In this document: piece after piece, positions 1-9,406 of the stretch | How the letters are laid out: each line of letters opens with the position of its first letter | How positions within the stretch are numbered: the stretch's first letter is position 1 | Assembly (NCBI GenBank): GCA_028284665.1 | Contig: JANQRG010000018.1 | Coordinates: 21,916-85,915, forward strand | Direction: 5' to 3' | DNA length: 64,000 nt | DNA from: Croceivirga sp. | Lineage (GTDB): Bacteria > Bacteroidota > Bacteroidia > Flavobacteriales > Flavobacteriaceae | Notes under the pieces: model-generated | What the model was told of the DNA's origin: nothing | What the model saw: the letters and a program-made list of their open reading frames with translations, nothing else | The model's database searches: none | Program-made: the position numbers and the translations under genes

Positions 1-308
1 GTTCCTGCCAATTTGCAGGCAAATTCCATACTTCCCAGAAGGTCTTCGTTAACAATATTGCCCGCGACTCTAACACTAAATATGTCACCAACTCCCTGAT
101 CAAAGACTAATTCAGCGGATACCCTTGAATCGATACAACTTAGGATAGTGGCAAAAGGGTACTGTCCGGTGGCGGTTTGTTCTACCTGTTTGATCAAGTC
201 CCTTTCGGTCATCGCTCGAGAAACAAAGCGCTGATTTCCTTCTTTCAGCAAAGCTATTGCAGCATCGGGGGATAGTGCTTCCTGGGTTTGTTTAGTCTGT
301 GTGATCAT
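1..308 (-). CDS. Beta-carbonic anhydrase, N-terminal part (cut by window edge)
   Basis: Beta-class carbonic anhydrase interconverts CO2 and bicarbonate with a zinc ion. Reading the minus strand from the ATG at 308 gives about 102 residues, and the gene runs off the left edge. The zinc-site signature CIDSRV is visible near residue 57, followed by the conserved run FDQGVGDIFSVRVAGN; in most family members the second motif position is Ser (CSDSRV), here Ile. The start lies 2 bp after the stop of the SulP transporter, so the two are almost certainly one operon, in which the transporter imports bicarbonate or another anion and this enzyme handles the carbon species. The second zinc-ligand region (HxxC) lies outside the window and cannot be checked. 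Confidence 0.9.
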   Translation of the reverse strand, partial: MITQTKQTQEALSPDAAIALLKEGNQRFVSRAMTERDLIKQVEQTATGQYPFATILSCIDSRVSAELVFDQGVGDIFSVRVAGNIVNEDLLGSMEFACKLAG

Positions 309-310
309 TA

Positions 311-1894
311 TTATGCGGTTTGTTTTGGTTTGAGGTTGAAAAACTCAAGGTAGCTATCAGGATTTTCTACTTCCCCCCGTTCGGAAACAAGTTTAATATC
401 AATATTACGTTCTATGGCTTTTCGGGAGAAGTCTTGAAGAATTTCTATGATATCGTTGTCAAGGTAACGTGTTTTTCTAACATCCAACTCCAAATAAGAA
501 TATTTAGGGAGGCTGTCCAATTCTTTTAAAATAGCGCCTTTGTTAAAAAAAGTGACTTCTTCGGCCAAAGTCATCTTGATTTTGTGCTTGCCATTACTTC
601 TATCCTCAATATGTAAAAAATGAGAGTTTTGATAGCTTTTTATAAGTATTACCACAATTCCAACGCCTAGTCCCAGGCCGATTCCCACCAAAAGGTCAGT
701 AAAGATAATTCCCAAAACGGTCACCATGAAGGGGACAAATTGTTTCCATCCTAATTGATACATGGTTTTGAACAATGTCGGTTTGGCTAGCTTATAGCCA
801 ACGAGGAATAGTATTGCCGCCAATACAGAAAGCGGTATCATATTTAGCAGCCTGGGGATGAGAATAATGGAAATGAGTAAAAAGAACCCGTGAATAATAG
901 CCGAAAGCTTGGTTTGACCACCGGATTGTACATTGGCAGAACTTCTCACAATTACCTGAGTAATGGGTAAGCCGCCTATGAAACCGGAAATGATATTACC
1001 GGTGCCTTGAGCGAGCAATTCCCTGTTGGTAGGGGTTACTCTTTTGTGGGGATCTAACTTGTCCGTAGCCTCAACACACAATAGGGTTTCCAGGCTGGCG
1101 ACCAGGGCTATTGTAAATGCAGTGATCCAAATTTCCGGATTGCCAATAGCCGCAAAATTTGGAAAACTAAACTGCCCGAAGAACGATGCCGCATCTTCAG
1201 GAACCGGAACACTTACCAGATTTTTGCTGGCAATCCCGAGGGATTCGTTGTTCTGTGTAACTACATAAAACAGAATACCAACAATTACGGCTACTAGAGG
1301 GCCCTGTACCAACTCAAAAATCTTTGCGCGTTTTTTCAAAACTCTTTCCCAAAGGACAAGAATTCCCAGCCCTATTAGGGCAATTACCGTTGATCCGGGA
1401 CTGATGTAATTAAAGGCATTTATGATCTCTGAAAAAGTGTTTTCCCCATCTACTTGGAAAAAAGCGAAATCACCTTCCGGGTTTTCGTCATAACCAAAAA
1501 AATGGGGGATCTGCTTAAGAATTATTATGATCCCTATACCGGTAAGCATTCCTTTTATTACCGATGATGGAAAATAGTACCCTATGACTCCTGCTTTAAG
1601 AATCCCAAAAAGTAGCTGTATTAGTCCTCCGATCACCACAGCTAATAAAAAATTCTGGAATCCACCCAAAGCCCCAATAGCGGTTAATACGATAGCAGCC
1701 AATCCTGCTGCAGGACCACTAACACCAATGTGCGACCCACTCAATGCTCCCACAATAATTCCACCAACTATTCCTGCGATCAAACCGGAGAAAAGTGGGG
1801 CGCCGCTAGCCAAAGCAATTCCCAAACACAAAGGAAGGGCCACAAAGAACACCACGATACTGGCCGGTAAATCATTTTTTATATACCTGAACAT
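311..1894 (-). CDS. SulP-family anion (bicarbonate-type) transporter with STAS domain
   Basis: Inner-membrane SulP/SLC26 transporter of 527 aa, the usual length. Residues 1 to about 405 hold many Gly/Ala/Ile-rich membrane helices, including the family segments SGPAAGLAAIVL and GGLPITQVIVRSSANVQSGG. A cytoplasmic STAS-like domain occupies roughly 425-520. Substrate cannot be read directly, but the 2-bp spacing to a downstream beta-carbonic anhydrase favours bicarbonate or carbonate over sulfate; this pairing is common in marine Bacteroidota. It is the first gene of a two-gene minus-strand operon, with about 390 bp of gene-poor DNA upstream. A second SulP lies at 30580, so the genome has at least two. 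Confidence 0.92.
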   Translation of the reverse strand: MFRYIKNDLPASIVVFFVALPLCLGIALASGAPLFSGLIAGIVGGIIVGALSGSHIGVSGPAAGLAAIVLTAIGALGGFQNFLLAVVIGGLIQLLFGILKAGVIGYYFPSSVIKGMLTGIGIIIILKQIPHFFGYDENPEGDFAFFQVDGENTFSEIINAFNYISPGSTVIALIGLGILVLWERVLKKRAKIFELVQGPLVAVIVGILFYVVTQNNESLGIASKNLVSVPVPEDAASFFGQFSFPNFAAIGNPEIWITAFTIALVASLETLLCVEATDKLDPHKRVTPTNRELLAQGTGNIISGFIGGLPITQVIVRSSANVQSGGQTKLSAIIHGFFLLISIILIPRLLNMIPLSVLAAILFLVGYKLAKPTLFKTMYQLGWKQFVPFMVTVLGIIFTDLLVGIGLGLGVGIVVILIKSYQNSHFLHIEDRSNGKHKIKMTLAEEVTFFNKGAILKELDSLPKYSYLELDVRKTRYLDNDIIEILQDFSRKAIERNIDIKLVSERGEVENPDSYLEFFNLKPKQTA

Positions 1895-2284
1895 AAGCCT
1901 TAAATTTTGGCCCGATAGCTATGCGTTTCGGGAGGATTAAAATAGTATAATTGTTTAGAGGGAGCAAATTACCGGTTTTGGAAAATAAAGCGAAGCACAT
2001 CAAAATACAGGTGTTGGTGTTGGTAAAACCAACATATTCGAGTCGACTATGCTGCAATACTCACGAATAGTCAATGCGTTAGGAGACAATAGACTGCCTT
2101 TTTCTTTGTATGTTTTCAGGACAATCCAACGTTCAAGATAGGCATATACAACCCTGGCCTTAGCGAAAATGGATACAATGATGTTGAGTAGCGATTGTAT
2201 ACCACAAAATAAGGAGGGAGCTATCCTCATCTGGTTGATTTTCAAAAATATAGCGGTAATCCTTTCCTATTTTTGGTAAGAAAT
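1895..2284. other. Intergenic stretch with no convincing gene
   Basis: 390 bp between the SulP transporter and batE. An 81-codon open frame exists on the minus strand (2000-2245) but has no recognisable domain, no good start context and overlaps a second frame, so I do not call it a gene. The stretch should hold the promoter of the SulP/carbonic anhydrase pair and the end of the Bat operon. I see no strong T-tailed hairpin. Confidence 0.5.
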
Positions 2285-3046
2285 TTAAAAATCCTTAACC
2301 AGCCTAAGGCTTTCTGAAGGAATCCAGCCGGTCTGCCCGTCTGCTATTTTAATTTTATGCCAGTTTTCCAGGGTATCCATGACGTTTACCTTAGTACCTT
2401 CGTGCAATACAAATACCTTTTCACTCCTTTGGTTTGGCTCTGATGTTACTGCTACTTCTCGCTCAAAAATAATAGCGGGATTTTTTGTGGTAAAGTCCTG
2501 GAAGGCCAAATAGGCCATGGCAAGGGCAAATACCGCTAAAAACAGCGCTAGTGTACCGGAGATGAACGCAATTCTTTTTTTGGTAGCGGAATACAATAGG
2601 TAATAGGTGATATAACCGGTGACAAAAAGAGACAGCATCACAATGGCAATGATTGCCCATTGATCGAATGACCATGCAAGAACTACAGTATCATGGAGCT
2701 TTGCCATAGCAGTTTTTGGCATTTCCTCGATAGCATCAAGCCGCATGTTTTCGGCAAACCTAAGATTGTCCAGAATTTCAGCATCTTGGGGCTTGAGCAA
2801 CAACGCTTTTTCATAAAAATAGATACTTGGGCCAATCTCATCCAATTTGTAATAGCAGTTTCCCAGATTGAAATAAAGCTCGGCAGAATGCTTACCACTT
2901 TCCAGGATATCAAGGTACAGATCAATTGCTTTTTGGTACTCCCCGTCATTGTAGGCCTCGGTTGCTTTGTCGAAAGTAGTTGCCTCCTGGGCATATATCC
3001 CCAATGACATAACAAGAGCAAAAAGAACGACGATGTGTTTTTTCAT
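2285..3046 (-). CDS. batE: BatE: TPR and SH3-domain protein of the aerotolerance operon
   Basis: 253-aa exported membrane protein, last gene of the Bat operon. A signal peptide (residues 1-20, cleavage after YAQ) is followed by two to three TPR repeats (about 22-115; A-x-x-x-Y-x-x-G-x-Y and L-G-N-C-Y-Y patterns), two adjacent membrane helices (about 127-150 and 158-178) and a C-terminal bacterial SH3 domain (about 190-253) ending in GWIPSESLR. The ATG overlaps the batD stop by 4 bp (ATGA), so translation is coupled. The Bat proteins are thought to form a periplasmic or membrane complex helped by MoxR; the molecular job of BatE is unknown. Confidence 0.92.
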   Translation of the reverse strand: MKKHIVVLFALVMSLGIYAQEATTFDKATEAYNDGEYQKAIDLYLDILESGKHSAELYFNLGNCYYKLDEIGPSIYFYEKALLLKPQDAEILDNLRFAENMRLDAIEEMPKTAMAKLHDTVVLAWSFDQWAIIAIVMLSLFVTGYITYYLLYSATKKRIAFISGTLALFLAVFALAMAYLAFQDFTTKNPAIIFEREVAVTSEPNQRSEKVFVLHEGTKVNVMDTLENWHKIKIADGQTGWIPSESLRLVKDF

Positions 3047-4830
3047 AATTGCTTGTCCAATTTAGAAATTACCGTACTGGCTTTATCATAATCGTCTTTC
3101 ATCTGAACGTTGGTAAAAGGACTGTATCTGGCCATTTCGCAATTTTTAAGAAGTTCAATAAACTGTTCTTTTGCGGAATCATCTACATTTTTCTCATTGA
3201 ATAATCCAAGTATACGTTCTTTACTGAACTCAGAGGTCTCTATCTTTAGTTTAGCCTTCAAATAATTATGCAATGCCCTTTCCAGTGCGATGTAGAAACC
3301 TTCTTTGTTGCCCAATTCTTTTTTTGCAGCAGATAAGAACTTTTTTGCCAACCGGTTCGCCGCTTTTAATCGGTTGCCCTCTACATCGGCTTCCCATGCC
3401 GCTCTTTTCTTTCGATAAAGCATTATCAACGGAATAAACACCAGAGGTCCAAGCAGGAGCGCATAAAAGGTTTTGGATCCAAAGAAATAGGAACTGCCAA
3501 TTGCCGTTAGATTTGATTGGGTTTTTATAAAGTGAAACTGATTTCCGGAAGTGATCGGTATCTTTTGCCGATTAGCACTTCCAGGAGTAGCAGGAAGGTT
3601 ATCCGTTGGGCCCTCTTGAACGTTAATGGTGATCTCATCGGAGTTAAGTGTGGTGTACGTTTCGGTTTTTGGGTTAAAATAGCTAAAAGAGATGCTAGGG
3701 ATAGGATAACGACCCCGAAATGAGGGAACAATAGTGTAGTTATTGGTGACCTTGCCTTGCATTCCTGTGGAGGTTGTCCGCACGCTTTCATCAAATTCGG
3801 GCTCGTAGACTTCCAAGGCGCTGGGGAGTTCAGGTTCCGGGAGTTGAAAAAGCTTTAGATTACCCTTTCCGGTCACCTGAACCTTAGCCTGAAGGGATTC
3901 TGAAGCGTTTAGACTGGTCTTGCTCGTGGTAACCGTAAAGTCAAATTCCCCGACAGCACCTCCAAAGCCTGCTGGCTTCCCTGCTTCCGGAAGCGATCTC
4001 ACATTTAAGGAGCGTTTGCCTGCGGAGACCGTCTTGCTGGCCTGGGTGTATATTCGTCCCCCAAAGAAATCCCTGCGGTTGGTGGGGACATCTACGTAAA
4101 CCTCCAGGGAAAGGGGCTCGATATCCAATTTCCCCGACTTTTGAGGGTATAATACTACCCGCTTCAAAATAACACTGCGATACGGTTTGCCGTTAAAACT
4201 TTCGTTCTGCGTATTGTATTTTGTGACCGGGATATCCTGACTCCAGAAGTTATTGTATTTAGGACTATCTAAAGGTCTGAAATTAGTTACTGAAATGTCC
4301 GGGCTAATATATAATTTGTAAATAACACTAACCGCCTCATTCAAAAAAGGAGTGCTCTTTGAGACCTGTGCTACCAGGTAAAGACTCTCTTCTGCTACGT
4401 CCTCGGCCGTTTTTGGCGCATTTGGATTATCTACTGCAGCAGTGATGACAACTTTTTTTGGAAGGGTTTTGTAGGTCTTTTCCGCTATCTCAATAGTTGC
4501 CTGTCTCAATGTAAAATTTCCTTGTCGTGTTGGCTTCAGGATGTAGGAATAGGATTTGGAAAAACTCCTTTTTCCATTGATCCAGGATGAAGAAATGGAC
4601 TGTGAAGGCCCCATTACCACTTCAAAGCCATCAAAGCTTGGGGGGTTAAAATTATCACCGTCTTTGTTCATGACAAATTCTACACGCAACCGCTCGTTAA
4701 TCCCAAGTTTCTCCTTGCTCAATTTCAATTTGAAAGTGACCTCCTCCTCACTTTGGGCAAAAAGAGAACCTCCCAAAACAAGGGCCAAACCAAAAAGGAC
4801 AATTCGATATGGGCGTATAGCCAGTTGCAC
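3043..4830 (-). CDS. batD: BatD oxygen-tolerance family protein
   Basis: 595-aa BatD. Signal peptide (1-25, cleaved after LFAQ), then several beta-sandwich domains typical of BatD through about residue 410, one membrane helix (about 455-473), and a C-terminal cytoplasmic helical region rich in Lys and Glu. The phrase KLKLSKEKLGINERLRVEF near the N-terminus matches the usual BatD opening, in which the domain binds or displays partner proteins outside the inner membrane. It overlaps batC by one base and batE by four. It is the largest Bat protein, and the order BatA-B-C-D-E is kept intact here. Confidence 0.93.
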   Translation of the reverse strand: MQLAIRPYRIVLFGLALVLGGSLFAQSEEEVTFKLKLSKEKLGINERLRVEFVMNKDGDNFNPPSFDGFEVVMGPSQSISSSWINGKRSFSKSYSYILKPTRQGNFTLRQATIEIAEKTYKTLPKKVVITAAVDNPNAPKTAEDVAEESLYLVAQVSKSTPFLNEAVSVIYKLYISPDISVTNFRPLDSPKYNNFWSQDIPVTKYNTQNESFNGKPYRSVILKRVVLYPQKSGKLDIEPLSLEVYVDVPTNRRDFFGGRIYTQASKTVSAGKRSLNVRSLPEAGKPAGFGGAVGEFDFTVTTSKTSLNASESLQAKVQVTGKGNLKLFQLPEPELPSALEVYEPEFDESVRTTSTGMQGKVTNNYTIVPSFRGRYPIPSISFSYFNPKTETYTTLNSDEITINVQEGPTDNLPATPGSANRQKIPITSGNQFHFIKTQSNLTAIGSSYFFGSKTFYALLLGPLVFIPLIMLYRKKRAAWEADVEGNRLKAANRLAKKFLSAAKKELGNKEGFYIALERALHNYLKAKLKIETSEFSKERILGLFNEKNVDDSAKEQFIELLKNCEMARYSPFTNVQMKDDYDKASTVISKLDKQL

Positions 4831-5717
4831 TACCAGTCTTTTTCGTTTTTAATTTTCTTCCCTTTTACCCGTTTGGCATCAATTTTTTCCTGAACCTTTT
4901 TCTCTTCGTTCTGCATGGCCTCCAACAAGTTTTGAATTTGTTGTTTAGATAATTGGTTAGGTCGGGGACGTTGTTGTTTTTCAGGCTCTTCTCCCTGATT
5001 GGGCTGTTTTTTCTGCTCTTGCTTTTCATCGCCATCACCCTTCTTGTTTTCTTCGGGCTTTTCGTCTCCTTTGTCCCCTTCATTTCCCTGATCTTTATTC
5101 TGATTGTCCTTTTGATCCCCTTCCTGGTCCTTATTCTGATCGCCTTGCTGGTTCTGATCCTGGTTTTTCTCTTTGTTGTCTTTATCCTGGTCGTTCTTTT
5201 TATCGTCCTGGTTTTGATCATTATTTTGATCGTTTTGCTGTTTTTTCAGCATTTCTTTAGCTAAAGCCAGGTTATATCGGGTCTCCTCGTCTTTGGGATT
5301 ATTTCGCAATGCTTCCTTATACGCCTCCACCGCTTTGTCATACTCTTTATTGTTCATAAAAACATTACCCATGTTATGATACGACTTATGTTTGGTGGGT
5401 TTTTCACTGGTTTGTTCACCAGCTTCTTTAAAGCGTGAGAACGCTTCGGCATAACTTTCTCGATTGTAATAGGCCCTTCCGAGGTTATAGGGAGCAGAGC
5501 TATTTTCCTTGTTTTTGGAAATTGCCTTACGATAATTCCCTTCGGCATTAACAAAATCGTTTTCTACCAGATCCTTATTGGCTTCGTAGGTATAATTTCT
5601 GGATTCACGTACTGCTTTAGTGGATGTTGCGGTATCCTCATCACCCCTGTTTTGAGCCTGTACAGGAGCGGTGAAAGCGCAAATTATAGTAAGGGAAAAT
5701 AGTATTCTGTACATCAT
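4830..5717 (-). CDS. batC: BatC: TPR protein with long charged Asn/Gln/Asp/Lys tail
   Basis: 295-aa exported TPR protein. Signal peptide 1-21 (PVQAQ), three TPR repeats at about 38-145 (YNLGRAYYNRESYAEA; YHNMGNVFMNNKEYDKAVEAY; TRYNLALA), then about 110 residues of low-complexity N, D, Q, K, E and G (150-260), and a basic helix at the end (KRVKGKKIKNEKDW). The low-complexity tail is encoded by GAT/AAT/AAG/CAG-rich DNA that makes long false frames on the opposite strand. BatC probably works as a scaffold for BatA and BatB. Stop and start overlap batD by one base; the gene starts directly after the batB stop. Confidence 0.92.
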   Translation of the reverse strand: MMYRILFSLTIICAFTAPVQAQNRGDEDTATSTKAVRESRNYTYEANKDLVENDFVNAEGNYRKAISKNKENSSAPYNLGRAYYNRESYAEAFSRFKEAGEQTSEKPTKHKSYHNMGNVFMNNKEYDKAVEAYKEALRNNPKDEETRYNLALAKEMLKKQQNDQNNDQNQDDKKNDQDKDNKEKNQDQNQQGDQNKDQEGDQKDNQNKDQGNEGDKGDEKPEENKKGDGDEKQEQKKQPNQGEEPEKQQRPRPNQLSKQQIQNLLEAMQNEEKKVQEKIDAKRVKGKKIKNEKDW

Positions 5718-6755
5718 TTAATGTTCATTAAAGAGATTGAGTTTCTTTAACCATTTGGTTTTTCGATCTAAAATGAAGATATCTAAAAATATGAAGAAGG
5801 CGGCAATTGCCAGGAACCATTGGAATTGGTCTTTATACTCTGCAAATTGTTTTGCTTCAAACTCTTTTTTGTCCATTTTTGCCAGTTCTTCTTTGATAAA
5901 ACTTACAGCATCTTCAGTAAAAGAACCGTTAATATATTCGCCATTCCCGGTGTTGGCGATTTGCGCTAATACAGGCTCGTTCAGTCGACTAATTACTACT
6001 TCACCTTCCGAATTCTTTTTTAAACTTTCCACTACACCATTCCGCTTTATAGGAATAGGGGCTCCCTTGGCCTTACCTACCCCTATGGTATAGATCTGAA
6101 TACCATTTTGAACCGCTCGGCTTACGGCCTCAGCAGTAGAGCCTTCGGAATGATCTTCCCCATCCGAAATGATAAACAACACCCTATTGGTTTGTTCTGC
6201 ATCATCGTAGTAGGTGGCTGCCAGATCAATTGCAGAATTGATCGCTGTTCCCTGAGACGAAAGCATCTCGGTATTCATACTCTGCAAAAACATTTTAGCG
6301 GCGCCGTAATCCGTGGTGATGGGTAACTGTGGAAAGGCCTGTCCTGCATAAGCTATGATCCCGATCCTATCGCTGGCCAATTGATTGATAATTTCGGAAA
6401 CCAGGCGTTTGGCCTTTTCTAACCGGTTGGGAGCAATGTCCTCTGCCAGCATACTTTTTGACACATCTACTGCAAATACAATATCCACACCTTCACGTTT
6501 TACTGTTTCTAACTTGGTGCCGATTTTTGGATTAACCAGGGCCAGGACAAGAAAAGAAAATCCTGCAAGCAGTGTGATAAGTTTTAAGGTTGCTTTGAAG
6601 CGGGAGCGTTCCGGGGCGAGTTTTTTGAGCAGTTTAGAGTGGGCAAACTCACGCTGTTTACTTTTTTTCCATACCTGTACCATTAAGAACAGCAATACCA
6701 TGATTGGGATGATTCCCAATAAATAGAGATACAATTTTTCGTCCAGCTGCACCAT
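5718..6755 (-). CDS. batB: BatB: membrane-anchored VWA-domain protein
   Basis: 345 aa. Two N-terminal membrane helices (about 8-28 and 57-76), a von Willebrand A domain from about residue 90 to 285 and a final membrane helix (about 312-332), the standard BatA/BatB layout. The metal-ion-dependent adhesion site is intact: D97-V-S-K-S101, with the second Thr/Asp elements in TTDYGAAK and SDGEDHSEG. It is paralogous to BatA upstream (5 bp gap) and probably forms a hetero-oligomer with it. Such proteins, together with MoxR, are linked to stress tolerance and envelope complex assembly. Confidence 0.94.
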   Translation of the reverse strand: MVQLDEKLYLYLLGIIPIMVLLFLMVQVWKKSKQREFAHSKLLKKLAPERSRFKATLKLITLLAGFSFLVLALVNPKIGTKLETVKREGVDIVFAVDVSKSMLAEDIAPNRLEKAKRLVSEIINQLASDRIGIIAYAGQAFPQLPITTDYGAAKMFLQSMNTEMLSSQGTAINSAIDLAATYYDDAEQTNRVLFIISDGEDHSEGSTAEAVSRAVQNGIQIYTIGVGKAKGAPIPIKRNGVVESLKKNSEGEVVISRLNEPVLAQIANTGNGEYINGSFTEDAVSFIKEELAKMDKKEFEAKQFAEYKDQFQWFLAIAAFFIFLDIFILDRKTKWLKKLNLFNEH

Positions 6756-6760
6756 AGGTA

Positions 6761-7759
6761 TTAGATAAAACTTTTGAAAATGGTATTACGCAATCCCCAC
6801 TCCACCAACAACAACAATCCGGCAAAGAAGACCAGCGGGCGAAATTTTTCTTCGTACCGGTAGTATTTGAATTCTTCTATTTCCGTTTTTTCCAACTTGT
6901 TAATTTCATTGTAGATCTCCTCCAGCTTTTCATTATCGGTTGCCCTGAAGTATTTACCCCCGGTTACCTCAGCGATATTTTGCAATAACTTTTCGTCTAT
7001 CTCTACCTGACGCATTCCGTACTGAAAGGAACCATCTCGTTTGTAGGCAATGGGGGTTAGTGCGTTTCCGTTGGTTCCCAAACCAATGGTGTAGGTCTTA
7101 ATATCGTATTCCACCGCTAAGTCTGCAGCGGTCTGGGGTTCAATAAAACCGGAGTTGTTTACCCCATCCGTAAGCAGGATAATGACCTTGCTTATGGCTT
7201 CACTTTCTTTAAGGCGATTGACCGAAGTAGCAAGACCCATTCCTATGGCAGTACCATCTTCCAACTGCCCGTAGATAATATCACTAAGAGCACGCTGGAC
7301 TATAGACTTGTCACTTGTAATAGGCGTTTTAGTGTAACTCTCCCCGGCATAGGCCACCAGGCCTATTCTATCATTGGGACGTTTTTTTATGAATGAGGCC
7401 GCAACCTCCTTTAAGGCTGAAAGCCTGTTGGGTTTCAGGTCCCTGGCGAGCATACTGGAAGAGACGTCTATTGCCATTACAATATCAATACCTTTGGTCG
7501 TTTTGGTCCGAGTGGAAATATCTTCTGTTTGCGGACGCGCCAGAGCGGTTATTACTGCGGTTAGTGCCAAAAGCCGAAGCGCCAGAAGCAAGGGCTTTAG
7601 TTTCACCAGCCAGCCTGAAGAAGAAAAGGCCTTAGAACTCGAAAGCTTTAGATATGGGATTTGTTCCGTTCGGGTTAGGAAATACCACAATAGCGCCACC
7701 GGGAGCAACAAGAGCAACCAAAAGAATTCAGGATTAGCAAATTCCACATTTTCAAACAT
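6761..7759 (-). CDS. batA: BatA: membrane-anchored VWA-domain protein
   Basis: 332 aa. Two N-terminal helices (about 11-28 and 53-74), a VWA domain (about 90-290) with intact MIDAS D98-V-S-S-S102 and the LTDGVNNSG segment, and a C-terminal helix (about 308-325). It is similar in plan to BatB, reflecting an old duplication. The start ATG shares one base with the stop of the upstream 548-aa gene (TGATG), so the two are translationally coupled. Confidence 0.94.
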   Translation of the reverse strand: MFENVEFANPEFFWLLLLLPVALLWYFLTRTEQIPYLKLSSSKAFSSSGWLVKLKPLLLALRLLALTAVITALARPQTEDISTRTKTTKGIDIVMAIDVSSSMLARDLKPNRLSALKEVAASFIKKRPNDRIGLVAYAGESYTKTPITSDKSIVQRALSDIIYGQLEDGTAIGMGLATSVNRLKESEAISKVIILLTDGVNNSGFIEPQTAADLAVEYDIKTYTIGLGTNGNALTPIAYKRDGSFQYGMRQVEIDEKLLQNIAEVTGGKYFRATDNEKLEEIYNEINKLEKTEIEEFKYYRYEEKFRPLVFFAGLLLLVEWGLRNTIFKSFI

Positions 7760-9405
7760 CAGACCTGCGTTTTTACATCAATTGAAGCTAGTATTTTTTG
7801 CACTATTTGTTCTGCATAAGTATCACCATCTGCCCAGCTCAGGGTAATTTGTTGTTGAAATCCCGTCCCGCCAAATAATAATGCGGCGTATTTTGTTCGT
7901 ATTGAGCTGTCAGAATCCGGAAGCTTCCTTTGATAAGAGCCAAAGGTTTTTAAACCCTGGACCCCACTCCTGGTATAGGCCTCCTCATTCTTTGCAATCA
8001 GGTTTTTTGCCCCTTTGTTTTCCAAGGAAACCAAAAACCGTTCCACTGCTTTTTCAAAATCTACAGGCTTTCCATGTTGATAGGTAGTCACTACTACATC
8101 GATGGTGAAAAGCCCATCTTCTTTAGGAAGATGAAACGCCTGTATTTCTTGAATACTATCGGCCGGATTGGGTTGAGGGAGTTCCTTGCGCAAGAGTACC
8201 TGAGGCGTTTCCACCTGCATTGGGGGATAGCCATACGAACTATTGATCCATTCCCCTTCCAGAAGCCTTTTTGTGGGATGACGCAACACCGTATCTTTTA
8301 CGTTATCAAATCCGAAGTAGGCTATGGAAACACTTGCCCCTAAGATAACCAACCCCCCGATAACAGCAGCAGCAGTCCAGATTTGTTTTCTTCTTTTTTT
8401 CTGCTCCAGGGTTTTTACATAATTCTCATCTAGAAGCAGTTCTTCTTCATTTGGTTCCGGCAGCACCTCTTTTGTTTTGATGACTACGGCTTCCAATGAT
8501 TTTCTATCTTGCTCAGCAGCAGCTATTGGCGGTTTGGATTTTGCAAATTTTACCAGGTCTGCTGTTTTAAGGACCTTTTTAAATTGGTCTATTGTAGTTG
8601 TTTCCAAAGGCAATTCACCGGCATCTTTTAACAATTCCAAACGCTCAATAAGTTGATCCGTAGTACTTTCCAGGGCCGAAACATGAATCTCTTCTTCCAA
8701 ATAGGAACGGACAATTCCAGTTAACTCAGAGTAGTATTTTTTAAATTCGTCCTGGATAAGGTAACGCGAATTTTCCAGCTCTTTGAGCTGTAACAAAGCC
8801 CTGTCGTACGGAGGGAGTAGTGCTACTTTTTCTTCTTCGGTCAACGGTTTTTTCCTGAAGTAAAACCAGTATACCAGTCCCCCTATTACACCTAATATCG
8901 CTATGATCCCCAATAGCCATTTCCATATACTAGCGTAATTACGATTTACCTCGATAAGAGGTTTGATATCATACAATTGTTGTTTTGTGGTGTCCACTAC
9001 TACATCGGCAACTCTGATCTGAAATGAGTCCGTGAAAAAAGGCTGCTCATTGATCGCTATTCGTTGCGGCGGAATGGTATAACTACCACTGTCAAACTGA
9101 GTAAGTGCGTAAATCCGTTGTAGGGTACGCCGATCTTTGTTTGTTGTGGTATCTATTGTTAAGGCCTCAACCATTTCCATCGGGGAAAAGGTCTGGTCTT
9201 CCGGGAAATATACCGTATTCACGGAATCTGTCTCTACTACAACTTTGTATTGTATTTGTTCCCCGATCTTTATAGCAGAAGTATCGATATGGGCTTCAAC
9301 GGAACTGCTAGATTGGGCATATGAAAAAGGAATGCACAAGCAAAAGAGTATACACCCCAACAACTGTGGCCTGTAATAATTCCAGGAATGTCTTTTGTTA
9401 CGCAT
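7759..9405 (-). CDS. Bat-operon membrane protein with N-terminal BatD-like extracellular domain
   Basis: 548 aa, between the DUF58 gene and batA. Signal peptide 1-30 (IPFSYAQ), a beta-rich exported domain (about 32-135), a membrane helix (about 160-182), a cytoplasmic helical domain with many Leu/Glu/Lys (about 190-320; LTGIVRSYLEEEIHVSALESTTDQL), another membrane helix (about 340-362), and a C-terminal domain (about 370-545) with no recognised family. The N-terminal half resembles the DUF4381/BatD type of MoxR-associated proteins in which an extracellular beta domain and a cytoplasmic helix flank one TM. The C-terminal domain is the least understood part of the operon. Overlap by one base with batA and 1 bp gap to DUF58 place it firmly in the complex. 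Confidence 0.75.
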   Translation of the reverse strand: MRNKRHSWNYYRPQLLGCILFCLCIPFSYAQSSSSVEAHIDTSAIKIGEQIQYKVVVETDSVNTVYFPEDQTFSPMEMVEALTIDTTTNKDRRTLQRIYALTQFDSGSYTIPPQRIAINEQPFFTDSFQIRVADVVVDTTKQQLYDIKPLIEVNRNYASIWKWLLGIIAILGVIGGLVYWFYFRKKPLTEEEKVALLPPYDRALLQLKELENSRYLIQDEFKKYYSELTGIVRSYLEEEIHVSALESTTDQLIERLELLKDAGELPLETTTIDQFKKVLKTADLVKFAKSKPPIAAAEQDRKSLEAVVIKTKEVLPEPNEEELLLDENYVKTLEQKKRRKQIWTAAAVIGGLVILGASVSIAYFGFDNVKDTVLRHPTKRLLEGEWINSSYGYPPMQVETPQVLLRKELPQPNPADSIQEIQAFHLPKEDGLFTIDVVVTTYQHGKPVDFEKAVERFLVSLENKGAKNLIAKNEEAYTRSGVQGLKTFGSYQRKLPDSDSSIRTKYAALLFGGTGFQQQITLSWADGDTYAEQIVQKILASIDVKTQV

Positions 9406-9406
9406 A

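Noticed and set aside
2000..2245. 81-codon open frame on the minus strand between SulP and batE
   Set aside because: No recognisable domain, overlaps another frame of similar length, no start context, and the amino-acid make-up is not protein-like.
4953..5264. Strongly hydrophobic 103-codon frame opposite batC
   Set aside because: It is the reverse complement of the Asn/Asp/Lys/Gln-rich tail of BatC, which automatically reads as Leu/Ile/Val/Phe; not a gene.
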